In this document: positions 34,262 through 45,300 of the stretch, one piece after another
Layout of the letters: each line of letters opens with the position of its first letter
Position numbering within the stretch: the first letter of the stretch is position 1
Translations under genes and position numbers: made by a program
Origin: Chromera velia
Taxonomy: Eukaryota > Sar > Chromeraceae
NCBI GenBank assembly: GCA_018398765.1
Contig: JAHBMJ010005794.1
Span: 9,017 to 65,439 of the forward strand
Length of the DNA stretch: 56,423 nucleotides
Direction of reading: 5' to 3'
Notes under the pieces: generated by a model
Told to the model about the DNA's origin: nothing
Seen by the model: the letters and a program-made list of their open reading frames with translations, nothing else
The model's database searches: none

Positions 34262-35419
34262 TCAAGAATTGAAGAGCATCTGTAATAAGACTGCTACCTT
34301 GCGTGCCCTGCTGTCTTTCACCCCCCTATAATTCCCACTGGAGGAACCACCCTGACCCTGAACAGATTCTTCCACTGGCTGGTCCTTCTCCCACCAGAGA
34401 GAGTGTCCCCCCTCGAGTTCCACTCTCTGCACACCATCACCTTCTAGAGCCGCTCCAATCAGCAGTCGCTCGTCCACAGAGCTTCCATGTGCAACCGCAA
34501 ACCGCACTCTCTGGCCTCGCAACGCCTCTACGAGGGCGTCCAAATCGTCCTCTGCCACTGCACAGTCTGGACAGGCCAGGATGGGAGACAACAGCAGCAG
34601 TGCAGCCTCCGAGGGCCACAACGGCTCCGACGGCTGCCGAGGCTCGACACTGGACCCCCATTCCGCTTGGAAGTCTGCCTGTGGTGTCTCGGTCTGCATG
34701 CGTGCTTTTGTCACTAGCTGCCCGATCACAGAAGCACCTCGAGAGCACGCCACTACCACGCGCTTCCTCTTCGTTTGTGGACCAGGACCCCAATTCTCCA
34801 CTTTGCCCCCATTGCCATTTCTCTCTGGCAGTGGGCCCTCTGGGTCGCTCGCTATGAAGAGCAAAGCCTCCAGAGCGGTAGCTGCGGCATCTGCATCAAC
34901 ACGCGTCAGCCGCCCCCCGGGCTTTGGGCCCACAAAGCCGAAGGAGAGGTTTGCCTGGGTGAGTGCCTCGTGAAGTACAGATCCAGAGAATGCTCCCTCG
35001 TCGGCACCAGGTCTGAGAATGAGCACATCGGCTTGCCACAGAGATCCAGAGGAGCCCTCCACGCATTGCGCTGTGCCGTAACGCCCGTGAGAGTAGGGAC
35101 TGGGGCGGTCTGACCAAGCGCGCGCTGCGAGCGCGGCTAGTACAGCGGCCAGCACGGCAGGGGACACGAATGTGAGCCAACGCAACCAAACAGGGAGGCA
35201 GCAGGCAGCAACGGTAGGGCTGTTCAAGAGCCCCGACTGACATTTGCCCGCTGTGCTGGTGTGGATTCTGGACGTCTCGCTTCTGCCGCCCCCCTCGGTC
35301 GAGCATTCCGGACCGCCGCCGCATTCCCGTCGTCTCCGTTCAACAATGCCATGTTCATGCTGGCTGTCCAGATGACCTTTCGAATCCGGCTCAGAAGCCA
35401 AGGAGACAGTGTTTGTCAT
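34262..35419 (-). CDS. membrane-anchored alpha/beta-hydrolase-like protein (intronless)
   Basis: Uninterrupted 385-codon frame with ATG at 35419. The N-terminus is hydrophilic. A single hydrophobic segment at about residues 82-102 (LTFVSPAVLAAVLAALAARAW) suggests a signal anchor. The remainder has features of a small serine hydrolase: VVVACSRGAS, with a small-x-Ser-x-small nucleophile elbow around Ser226; HGSSVDERL, with a candidate acid Asp316 after a beta-strand (RVRFAVAHG); and LEGGHSLWW, with a candidate His339. The Ser-Asp-His order and spacing fit the alpha/beta fold, but the elbow is not canonical G-x-S-x-G, so this is an inference. It is the only intron-free host gene in the window. 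It is divergent from the gene starting at 36364, with a GC-rich island between them. Confidence 0.7.
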   Translation of the reverse strand: MTNTVSLASEPDSKGHLDSQHEHGIVERRRRECGGGPECSTEGGGRSETSRIHTSTAGKCQSGLLNSPTVAACCLPVWLRWLTFVSPAVLAAVLAALAARAWSDRPSPYSHGRYGTAQCVEGSSGSLWQADVLILRPGADEGAFSGSVLHEALTQANLSFGFVGPKPGGRLTRVDADAAATALEALLFIASDPEGPLPERNGNGGKVENWGPGPQTKRKRVVVACSRGASVIGQLVTKARMQTETPQADFQAEWGSSVEPRQPSEPLWPSEAALLLLSPILACPDCAVAEDDLDALVEALRGQRVRFAVAHGSSVDERLLIGAALEGDGVQRVELEGGHSLWWEKDQPVEESVQGQGGSSSGNYRGVKDSRARKVAVLLQMLFNS

Positions 35420-35869
35420 TGTGGATTTGGAGATTGTTTTCCCACTGACCAGATGCCGTCATTCAAGAGTAAGAGATCAGACTGAGTCTCTACAAAACCA
35501 GGCTCGACCGGGCTGTTAGATCGATTTCGAAGGCTGGACCACAGACCTGACCCATGGAGCTAGCGTATGAAACTCGGGTAAGTGCGACCACGGCCTTTCA
35601 TGATGATCGAGGGGTCAAGTTCGAGGCACCGGTGGATCGAGGAGACGGTATGCTTCCTGACTTCTCCACACCATGCAAGAGAACAATGCACTCACGCATT
35701 TCTATTCAGATCAATCGTTCCATCCACAGACAAAAAGACGCCGAGCAGTCTCATGGGGATGACATGATGGCACAGCGAGGCGGTCCTGGCAGAAACTTGC
35801 GAGGACTTGCCTTAGTTGAGACCCAAGTCGCTTTTGCAAGCTATAGTGGAAAAAGGTCAGTCAAGTCGA

Positions 35870-36050
35870 CCGCTCGCATCCGGCCCAGCCGCGGCATGCG
35901 TGCATGGATCGGTCCCCGCGGCTGCATGCATGCCTGACCCGGCCGCGCAGACCGTGCATTCATGCATGGGCCCCGGCATTCCCCGGCCCGCGCGGGCCGC
36001 AAAGAATTGCATGCATGCGCGGGCCGTGCCGCCGGCCGTCTCCTTTTCTG
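35870..36050. promoter_or_regulatory. GC-rich TGCATGCA island between divergent genes
   Basis: Dense CpG-rich DNA (CCGGCCCAGCCGCGGCATGC, GCGCGGGCCG) with TGCATGCATGC at about 35923 and 36009, plus ATGCATGGGCC. It lies in the 944-bp gap between the hydrolase ATG (35419, minus) and the FOCAD-like ATG (36364, plus), so it is a probable bidirectional promoter. An open frame at 35554-35937 shows no recognisable protein. Confidence 0.5.
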
Positions 36051-36363
36051 CAGAGACTCATCTCCATCATTCTCCATCTCCTCTCCTCTCAATGATCCTG
36101 AACCATTATTAATAAATGAAGTGCTCTTCGAAGTATGTGCAATGTTGTCATGAGTTGACAATCCGGATGTTTGTAGGACTTCAGTTTTTCGCGCCTGGGT
36201 GTCGCAGGTTGGCGACGTGACAGCATATTAATATGAGATCCTGCCATCCCGCTCTCTGCATGGATGCGTGGGATTCTCTCACGGGATGGTACGAAAAAAT
36301 GTAGCAGCCACCTTTCCGTTCTGATCTTTCGTTTTCTTCTGTTCGGCTTGTCGTCAGCACAGG

Positions 36364-39300
36364 ATGGCCAATAAAGCGCTTCAGAAATTTTCGAAAAAGC
36401 TGAAGGAGCACGGGGAGCGGTTGTCCATTCCCGACTCCGTTCTCCGTCTCGAAGCTGCACGGAAGCTGAGTGACATATCCAGAGAAACCAAAGGACAGCC
36501 ACCAGAGGCACTGCTCTGTAGAGCCCTCCTGCAGGCGGGATCAGTCGCACCATGGGAGGGTTCTCGTTCGCTCGAGTGCTGCTGGCACCTCCTCCAGTTA
36601 GCCCTAGACAAAGTGTACGGGATCGAGGAGGTTCTCAACGCGTTCGTTGTGCACTTCACTGCAGAGAAGGCGGCAGGCAGAGACCTGACGGGAAGGGGGC
36701 CCCTCGTACGCCGCATCCTTCGTTGCCTGATGGCGGAACTGTGCGAGGAGAAGGTGGGCTTTCTCTCATGCATGCTGTCTCCGACTGCCCTCGATTTGTA
36801 TCCGTCTCCTTGTAAGCTTCTTTGCTGTCTGTCCTTTCGCGTATTCTTCCTAATGCAGAAAAAACGCCTATCCGCGGAGGAATGCTCGGCCTTGGCTCAG
36901 ACATTCATTCAGAGAGCCGTCTTGTTGGAGACATCCTGGGTCTCAGACTTCTCTGAAGAGATTCTTCTGTTTCTGGAAGAGGAAGAAGAGGGAGACGGAA
37001 AGGAGACCGCAAACTTCGCTCCTCTCCTGGCCCTCTTCTGGACGGTCGTGGAGGCACAGCAAGTGAAAGTGAGTCGAGCAGCCTCCCGTCTCCTCGCATG
37101 TGAGTGACTGTTCGGCCCACCTCCCCATTCTCTTCTCTCGTGTGTCCGACAGGTCCTTCTCAGGCCTCGCACCTTCTCAAGCTTCTCGATCTTTCGCATT
37201 TTCTCTGCCGGTCCCTCTTCATTCGGTGTTTCTGTGCTCTGCCCCCCCCCCATCTCATCGTTGCCTGACCTGAAGTCTTTGATTGAACTGACTCGCTGCA
37301 GCCGTCGGCCCTCCTCTCTACCCCCCTCACTTCGCTCGTCAACTTCGTCTGCGCGTCCGGACCCGGCGGAAGCCCCGGGACGCGCAGTGCTCTGACTCTG
37401 GTGGCTGCGTGTACCGCTGCTTCTGTTCCTTTGTTTCTGCCGGGAGAGGGAGAAGGTTCTGCAGTTCGGAGGGTGGTAGGGGGTGCGGACGGTCTGCTGT
37501 CCCTTGTGGAGATCAGACTCCTCGGCAAAGGGAATGGGCCCGCAGGAGCGGACGAGAAAGCTGTCCTCTGTTTGTGGGTGCTTGCCGTCTGTGCGTCTCT
37601 CTTGGGGAAGGCAGTGTTGCAGGGGTGCGTGCATTGAAACAGAATTCTGTATGAAAGTAAATGCATGCACCGTCTGTGCGTCTCTACTGAGGAAGGCAGT
37701 GTTGCAGAGGTGCGTGCATTGAAACAGAATTCTGTATGAAAGTAAATGCATGCACCGTCTGTGCGTCTCTACTGGGGAAGGCAGTGTTGCAGAGGTGCGT
37801 GCATTGAAACAGAATTCTGTATGAAAGTAAATGCATGCACCGTCTGTGCGTCTCTACTGAGGAAGGCAGTGTTGCAGAGGTGCGTGCATTGAAACAGAAT
37901 TCTGTATGAAAGTAAATGCATGCACCGTCTGTGCGTCTCTACTGTTGAAGGCAGTGTTGCAGAGGTGCGTGCATTGAAACAGAATTCTGTATGAAAGTAA
38001 ATGCATGCACCGTCTGTGCGTCTCTACTGGGGAAGGCAGTGTTGCAGAGGTGCGTCTGCTGTTATTCATATCTGTGTGAGAAGGCGTCCGTGCTTGTGGG
38101 CGGAAGATCAATATCCTTTTCTTGCAGGGGTGTGTAGAATGTCCATGGCAGTTTTGTCAAGGGACGCGCAATGCATTCCATGGGGTGTGTCGGGGGAGAG
38201 ATGCGAGATGTGACAAGCAGAGTGGGTCTTCTTTGTCCTTGCCTGCCCCCCCTCCTCTTTTCTTCTTTCATTCTCTGTGTGTCTGTTTTCGTCTTTCTTT
38301 GATTCTATGTTTCTTCCTTTACAAGAGTGCACGTAACTGTATGCAGGGAGAGAAGCGGGCAAGTGCTCCCACTGCTGCGGCGATGCAACCGTCTTCTCTG
38401 CCTCGTGGGGCAGCTGATGAATGCCGAGGGCGGCGCCTTGGCCTCTTTGTTAGAGGGGAAGGCGATCTCTGGAGATGGGAATGCAGACGCGGGGGGGCGT
38501 CTGTTGGAATTTTTGGAGTTTTTTCGTGAACTGTCTGCAACAGCGGCGGGACATCTTGTGTTCACCTTCGATGGCGATAGGGCGGAGGCGAAAGAGGTCT
38601 GTTGGTGTGGTCGTTCTTGTTTTTGTTTTTTGCCTGCGGGTGCGTATGCATGGGAAAGGGAAGGGACCTCTTGGTCTGGCCGCCCAACTTGCGTGGATGC
38701 AGCGCAGACCGTTGTGGGATGGTGGTGTGTCTCTTTTGCTTTTTTGGGAGTGTCCGGAATTCATGCGTCCTGGCACAGTAGAGAAGGGGAGAAAAAGAAG
38801 GTTGCTCACTCCTTTTCCTTCTTTTTGTTTCCTTTTACCCTGGGAGGTTGAAATACCGGGGCTGAGCAAGAAGAGTACGAAGCTAAATAAAAGCAGAAAT
38901 GAGAAAAGCAAAAAGAAGAGGAACGGCTCAGACGAAAAAAATGAGGGTCGGACCCTCTCTCGCACAGTATTTTTTGCGTGTGAGTTCAATTTCTCTCCTT
39001 GCTGTACACTTCTGTATCTACGTATCTGCGTGTGTGTGTGTGTGTGTGTGGTACCTGCATGCAGTTGTTGATTTTCCTCGACAGCCTTTGCCAGGCAGTT
39101 CTCTTTCTGTTCTCCCCCTCCTCCCTCGAGGGCGAACACAGAGAGAAAGAGAAAGAGAAAGACCATCTCGCTGTAGAACGTGTTGGGGGAGTGGAGCCTG
39201 CAGCTGCTGCCTCTGCTTCCGGAGATCCGGTCACCTTCCTCTGTGCCCCCCTTCTGGGGCCCCTGCTGTGGTTCAGAGAAGCCCTCCAGCACCCCTCTCT

Positions 39301-42300
39301 GTCGGCCTCCGTGCCCATTCAGCAGAAAGAGAAATTAGAACAGAATAAGGAGAAGGAGGGGGCCCAGGCAGAGAAGAGCACAGCGACTGCAGTTGCAGGG
39401 GGGGCAGGCACAGGCACAGGCACCGGGCCGCTCGACGGTCTCCTCCATCTGTTGAGGGCTGCATTTGCGACAGTGGGGCGGAGGGTGGACCCTCGGGGTT
39501 CGGGTGGGGCATCGGTTTGGACACTTGCAGAGGGGGCTGTGAAGGCATTAGGTGATAGCCTCAAGGGGGTCGAGGGGCTCTCGGGGAGTGCGGAATCGAT
39601 CAGCAAGGGAGTGGCAGGTTGCTGGCGGTCTGAGTGGCAGCCTCTTTTGTTTCTCTGTCAGTGCACGCGAAGGTGGGCCCAGGATTTCCCCCGAAGTCTC
39701 TCGCAGTGGGCCCTCTTGTTTCCGTCGAAACCTCTGTGGGCCGTGGGCCAAAGTGCACTGGCAATGGCGCTGTGTTCTCCCAAGGGGGACGTCAGAGCGC
39801 GGGCGTTGATGTGTGCCCACCAAGCGGTCTGCAGTTGTCCCGCACTGTCTTTGAGGCTTCTGCCGTCTCTGTTGTTTCTTGCCGGGGAGAGACAAAGGCT
39901 AGGTGTCAGAGTGGTGGCAGCCGGGGAAATTGCTCTGGCGGCTTCGGTTGTGGCAGCAGGGGCGAGGTCAAAGCCGGTCGTAGCGGTCGGTCGAGTCTTC
40001 TCACCTGGCTTCTCTGCGTCTCTGTCAACCTGTCTCTGGATTTGTGCGTGCGAGTCTGTCTTCCTACTGTTCACAATCCTCTCTGGTGTGTGTGTGTGTG
40101 TGTGTGTGGTGTTTCTCTCTGCTTGACGGTTCGTCTATCTTTTCTTGCTTGTGAATTTCTGATCAGATGAGTCCGTTCTGGTATGTTGCGTTCTCCGTCC
40201 TGCCTTCTATCCGCCCCCCCGCATATCCTGCATTTCGGCACTCGATCATCCCTTTGCGTAGAGAATTGGGTTTCTTCTCAATGCATGCGTGGGGTTTTCC
40301 CCTTCCTAGTCAGATAGGTGCAGACAAAGGTTAGCCCGCAGGCATTCATTCTCCGCAAGCATCTGTGAGACAGACCGAGTCCCGCCTTCATCATGTGCCC
40401 TTCTCTTCATACTGACCTGGTCTGCCGTGTGTGTGGAACATGATTTCTGCAGGCAATGTTTCGGGGCCTCCAGGCGCTGACTGCCACTGCCGAGGCTGAC
40501 GGTCTCAGTCTCCTACCCCCTCCCTTCCTCCGTGCTGCGGTTTTGCACGCTTCCACAAAGGCCCACTGCTCAGGGGGTCTCCCTCTCTCCAGGCTCAGAA
40601 CACTAGGTCTGCAAATCCTCACGGACCCCAACAGCCTCCAGGCACGCCCAGCAGCACCTGCTCAGGGACCGTCCGTGTCCTCTGCTGTGCCTGCGACGGC
40701 TCAGCACGGCCAGGCGTCTGCAGGGAACCCGGTGATATTCGCACTGCAGGCTCTGAGGGATGCGTGCAGGGCGGCACCCGCAGAGGTGGCGGGGGATGAG
40801 GAGATGATGGGTGCCCTGCAGAAAGTGTGGAACGGGAAGGACCGTCGGGCCTCTGCTCTGGCCGTGGACTGTTTGTGTCTGCTGTGCAGTCACGATTGCA
40901 TGGAATGGAAGCCGGTGTGCGAGCAGATGCTGAGAAAGCCGTTGGTGGCGTCTATGCTCGGTGCGCTGTCTGAGGAAGGAAAGGGTCAGGAACTTATGGA
41001 AAACGGAGGGACAGAGTTGATGCAAGCCGTCGCTCGTTTCCTCGGCAGATTTCTGTGTCTCTCAGTGGCTCCCTCCGTCAAGACACGACGAGACGAGCGG
41101 TGTGCCTCGGGGGGGGAGACCGCAGCAGCAGAGCCTGCAGTTCCCCTGAGGTCACTTGATTTGATGAACGCGACCGAACTGCGGGCTGCCGCTCTTTTGG
41201 GTCGTCTGCTGCTCCAGACCCCCGACGGTGTGACCTCGTTCATCTGCGGTCTCTCTTTGGCCGAGTTTGCGTCTTTAGTTCCGTTCATCGTGCCTTCAGT
41301 GACTCAGGGGGAATTCTTGACAGCCACAGAAGAGAAGGGGAAGGGGAGAGCGAAAAAATGGGAAGAGGAGGAGAAGGCGGGAGTGGAAGAGATGTGGTGG
41401 GCAAAGGAAAACGCTGCTCCGGTGTTGCTAGTACAACTTCTGGAGACTCCAGCAGACAGCCACGGGAGCTGGCGGGTAAGGGGTCTGAGTGAAATGATTG
41501 CCGTGATTGCTCGGAGGGAGCGGGAGGACCTCGGGAGACGGAAACTAGGTCGGTGAACATTGCGTCGGTATCTCCTTTTTCGTGGCTGCGCGTGAGGGAG
41601 GGGTGGGGTTGTGGGGTCTCCTCAGGGTTTTATGTGCGTTCAATACTTACGCACGCACTCGGTATTTTCGTTTCTTCGGAAAAACTCTTTCGGTGTTTCG
41701 ATGCCTATGCATCCTTGTAGCTCTTCTCAGTTTTGCGACCGCGCCCTGGAAGTCTTCTCTTCTCTCCCTGTCTCTGTTTCTGTGTCTATCTTTCTGCAGC
41801 TGCAGAGGACACACAGCACCCTTTCATTCCGGCAGTCGTGAAGGCTTTGTCTGTCAAGGAGGGCACTGCTTCTGCTCTGCCGTCTCCTCTGGTGGCGTTA
41901 GCTCGGTTAGCCGTGGGAACACTCAGACCGCAGGCCATGACAAGTCCCGCAGCCTTTGCAGCCGCAGTCGTGGGTCTCCTTGTAGAGTGCAGATTCGGTA
42001 CGCCTCTTGTGCGTTTGTTTTTTGTCCCCCTTGTTGTCGGCTTCTTTCGTCGTCTCCTCGCAAGGCTCCGAGAGGAGACAGGGGGACGCGCTGGGTTAGA
42101 GTCCGAAGTGCTGGCCGCTACTGCAGCGTCAGTGGAGGCGGCGCTTCTGGACCCCCAGATGGGCCAAAACAGAGACGCGCAGTTTGCCTGTCTGGCTGGA
42201 TTGGCGGGGTTGGCCTCTGTGTCGCCGTCTCTGGGTCCGTTTGTTGTACAAGCAGCTGAGAAGCTCGAAAGTCGGGAAGTAGGGAGGGGGCAGGAGGTGA

Positions 42301-45300
42301 GCAACGATTCCCTCTGTTCGACTCTGATTGCGCTTGCCAGTGTGCACTCAGTAAGTAAAGTGCCTGGCTTTCTTGATAAGTGCCTTGAAAAAAGGCAGGG
42401 GGGGGAAGACATGGAGACGGGAGGGCAGTTTGGGTCCGGGAGTTTGGAGCAGTTCCGGCTTCTGTGTCTCTCCGCAGAAGTCGAGGCAAATTGGAGTGTG
42501 ACGGGAGAGAGAGTGCTGACCGAGCTAAATCAAAGATTCTTTGCAGATCGTGAGGGGGGGAAGGCATCGAAACGTTGGGGTGTTGCAGGTGGTCTCGCGC
42601 GTAGTGTTGCGATTTTGGGGCGTGTGAATCCGTCCCAGGAGACTATGGGTCGTCTGAGGGGTTTGGCTGGGCGTTGTGAGGAGAATTTGCGTTTGAAGAT
42701 TGAGGGGAAAGGGACGTTGTCTGAAGATGGAGACTGCGAGTGGGAGGAGCTGGTTGTCCTCGCAGCTGCCATTCCTGCTCTCTTTTGTGCAGAGAGCGGT
42801 CAGTCATGACGACAACAGGTGAAAGCAATAAAATAGCGCTGGTCTGTTTTATTTTTCTTTCAGAAATGGATGTTTCCAAGCTGCCAATGACAGCAAGCCC
42901 ACAGTGGACATGCACCCACCAAGCTCTTTTTTGTTTTACGTTACCACTCTGATAATGTCCGTAGTCTTCCCTGCATGCTCTCTCGTCCGTGTCTTCTCCC
43001 TCCTGCCCAACAGAAAGAAAGAAATCGTGAAGAATAGCGATACACTCTGGAGAGTTGGGTCTTCCTTTTTCTTTCTCCGTAAGCTGTCTGGAGTCCTCCA
43101 ATTAAAGTGCCTTCCTTGCAGGTAGATTCTTTGTCTGCCTGTCCCTCTATCCAAGGATCACGTGCCTTCATGCAGTCTCCCTCTCATTTTTACCTACCTA
43201 ACATTTCCTTGCTTGCTTGCAGTATCGCTTCCTCGGGTCGCTTCTGTTCTATCGCTGGCGGCGTCTGTACTTGAGACCGCGCCCCCTCCCCCGGAGTCCC
43301 TCACATGGGCCGCCGTGGCCGCGTTTCTACTCGCAGTGGCTCCTGCAGCGAGGCGGCTTGCGACGTCTGGGTCTGAGCAGGAAGAGGGGGGAGATGAACT
43401 CTGCGCTGCGTTTGAAAGAGTTGGCAGCTGCCTGGAAGCGTGTGTGCTGGACGCAGATGTTCCCTCAGCTGCGCGTCCGGTGAAGTTTGTTTGTATCGCG
43501 ACGATTGCGGGTATTCCGGGGCTTCTTTTGCCTGAGGTGGCAGGGCAGTGGAGGGAGGCAGAGGGAGAAGGGGGGGGGTCAAGTGAAGGGAGTGGGAAGG
43601 GGGAGGAGGGAGGGAAAGGGCCTGCTGAAGGGGGCGCCTGGGTGCGCAGGTTTGGCAGGGACATTTGCTCTCGTGAGGGTCTGAACGTTTTGATGGGGGG
43701 GCTCATCTCGGGATTCGGTGAGTCGGGCGCGCATGCATGCAGGCAGGCAGGCAAACGATCTCTCTCTGTGTGTCCCTCTCTGACAAATGTGCTCCTGCTC
43801 GCATTCTCCTGCTTGATCAGACTCTCATGCCAGACAACTCGCTGGAGAACACAAACAATTCACACACCGTTTGTGCGCGAGTTGTTTCTGTTCGATTCCG
43901 TTCTCGGCCTGTGTGATTAGTTTTCTTTCGTGTCTCTCCTTTCCTTTTTTCGATTGCAGGGTCAGGGGCAGTTAACATGCCGAGGGCGGGACTAACGGTG
44001 GGGCTGTCGGCCCAAACGGAAGTGTCGGGACTGATTGCCGCGGGGCTGGTCCTGAAGCATATGCGAGAGGGAACGTGAGTCAAACAAAGAGTAGAAGGAC
44101 TAGTCGAAGCGGCAGTCTCTCCCGAGAAGAAAAAAGAAAGTCCTGAGAATCTCATGCACAAGTACTCTCCTCTCCTCTCTCTCTCCCTCTCCCTCATACA
44201 CATACACACATAGACACACACACACGCACACGCAGAGAAGGAGAGAAGGAGATGGGCAGGCAGGCAGAAAGGGGGGGAGAAAGTGCAGAGAGGTGAGTCG
44301 AAAACGCTCATTAGTGGATCCGATGGTTGCGTTTCTGTTTGTCTGTATTTCTTTCGTTCTTCCGTCACTCACTCACTCACTCACCATGTTCCTCTTTTGC
44401 GGGTTTTCTCCTTATTACACACAGTTCTTGCAATATTCCATTCTTGTTTTCTCTTTGGTACCCAATGCAGTGGAATAGTTTTCCGAACAAAACATTTCTT
44501 TTTCTGTGTACATGCACAATTCGTTGATGGTCTGTGCAGGCGGCGGGCCCAACTAGATGCTCTGAAGAGACAGACGCTGCTTCACTCCCTCCTCTCCTTT
44601 TTGCTCAACTGCGGGAAGCACCGTCCCGTCTATTCTTCTTCACTCATGCGCACTCGTCTGAGCGAGGAGCAGAAGGAAGAAGGAGACGAAGACGAGACAA
44701 CAAAGAGGCTGCTGCAGTGTCGGGCAGGCAGCAGAGGGCCCCCCATGCCTCTTTCAGCTGCCTCACTGTCGTTCGCAGTCCGCTCATTCCAGCTTCCCTC
44801 TCCACACACAGCAGCAGCACTGGAGGCCCTCTCGAGAGTCGACCCCCTCCCTCCCCTGGGCCTCAGGTCTGCCGTCCTCCCCTGTCTGCTGGCAATGGAG
44901 GACGAGGCAGTGTGGACTGCCGGACTGCGATTTGCGGTGGCGCATGGAAGCAGGGACCCCGCGCTGGCGGAGGTTCTCCCGGACATGGCGGGCCGAGTGT
45001 GGACCCGGGGCGTGAGGGGCAGATGGTGAGTGCCTTGGCTGGTTGGACTCTGTCTGTCTGTCTGTCTGTCTGTCAGAAGAAAGAACGTATGGTCTGTCTC
45101 TCTGTCTGTCTGTCTGTGAGTGAGCAAGGCCTGGAGCTCTGGTACCCTTCCACTGAGTAAGCGCGCCGAAAGAAGAAAGAAAAAAACAGAATAGAAGGAA
45201 GAAAGAGGAAAAGGAAAATAGTCTGTGTGTGTGTCTTTCTGTCCATCCGTGTGTGTGTACGTGTCCGTGTCTGCGTGCTTGTGTGTGCATATTTTGTTTT

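Noticed and set aside
37586-38054. Regular 85-bp repeats as a CRISPR array or centromeric satellite
   Set aside because: The units are contiguous without spacers, and the first overlaps a coding exon and its splice donor.
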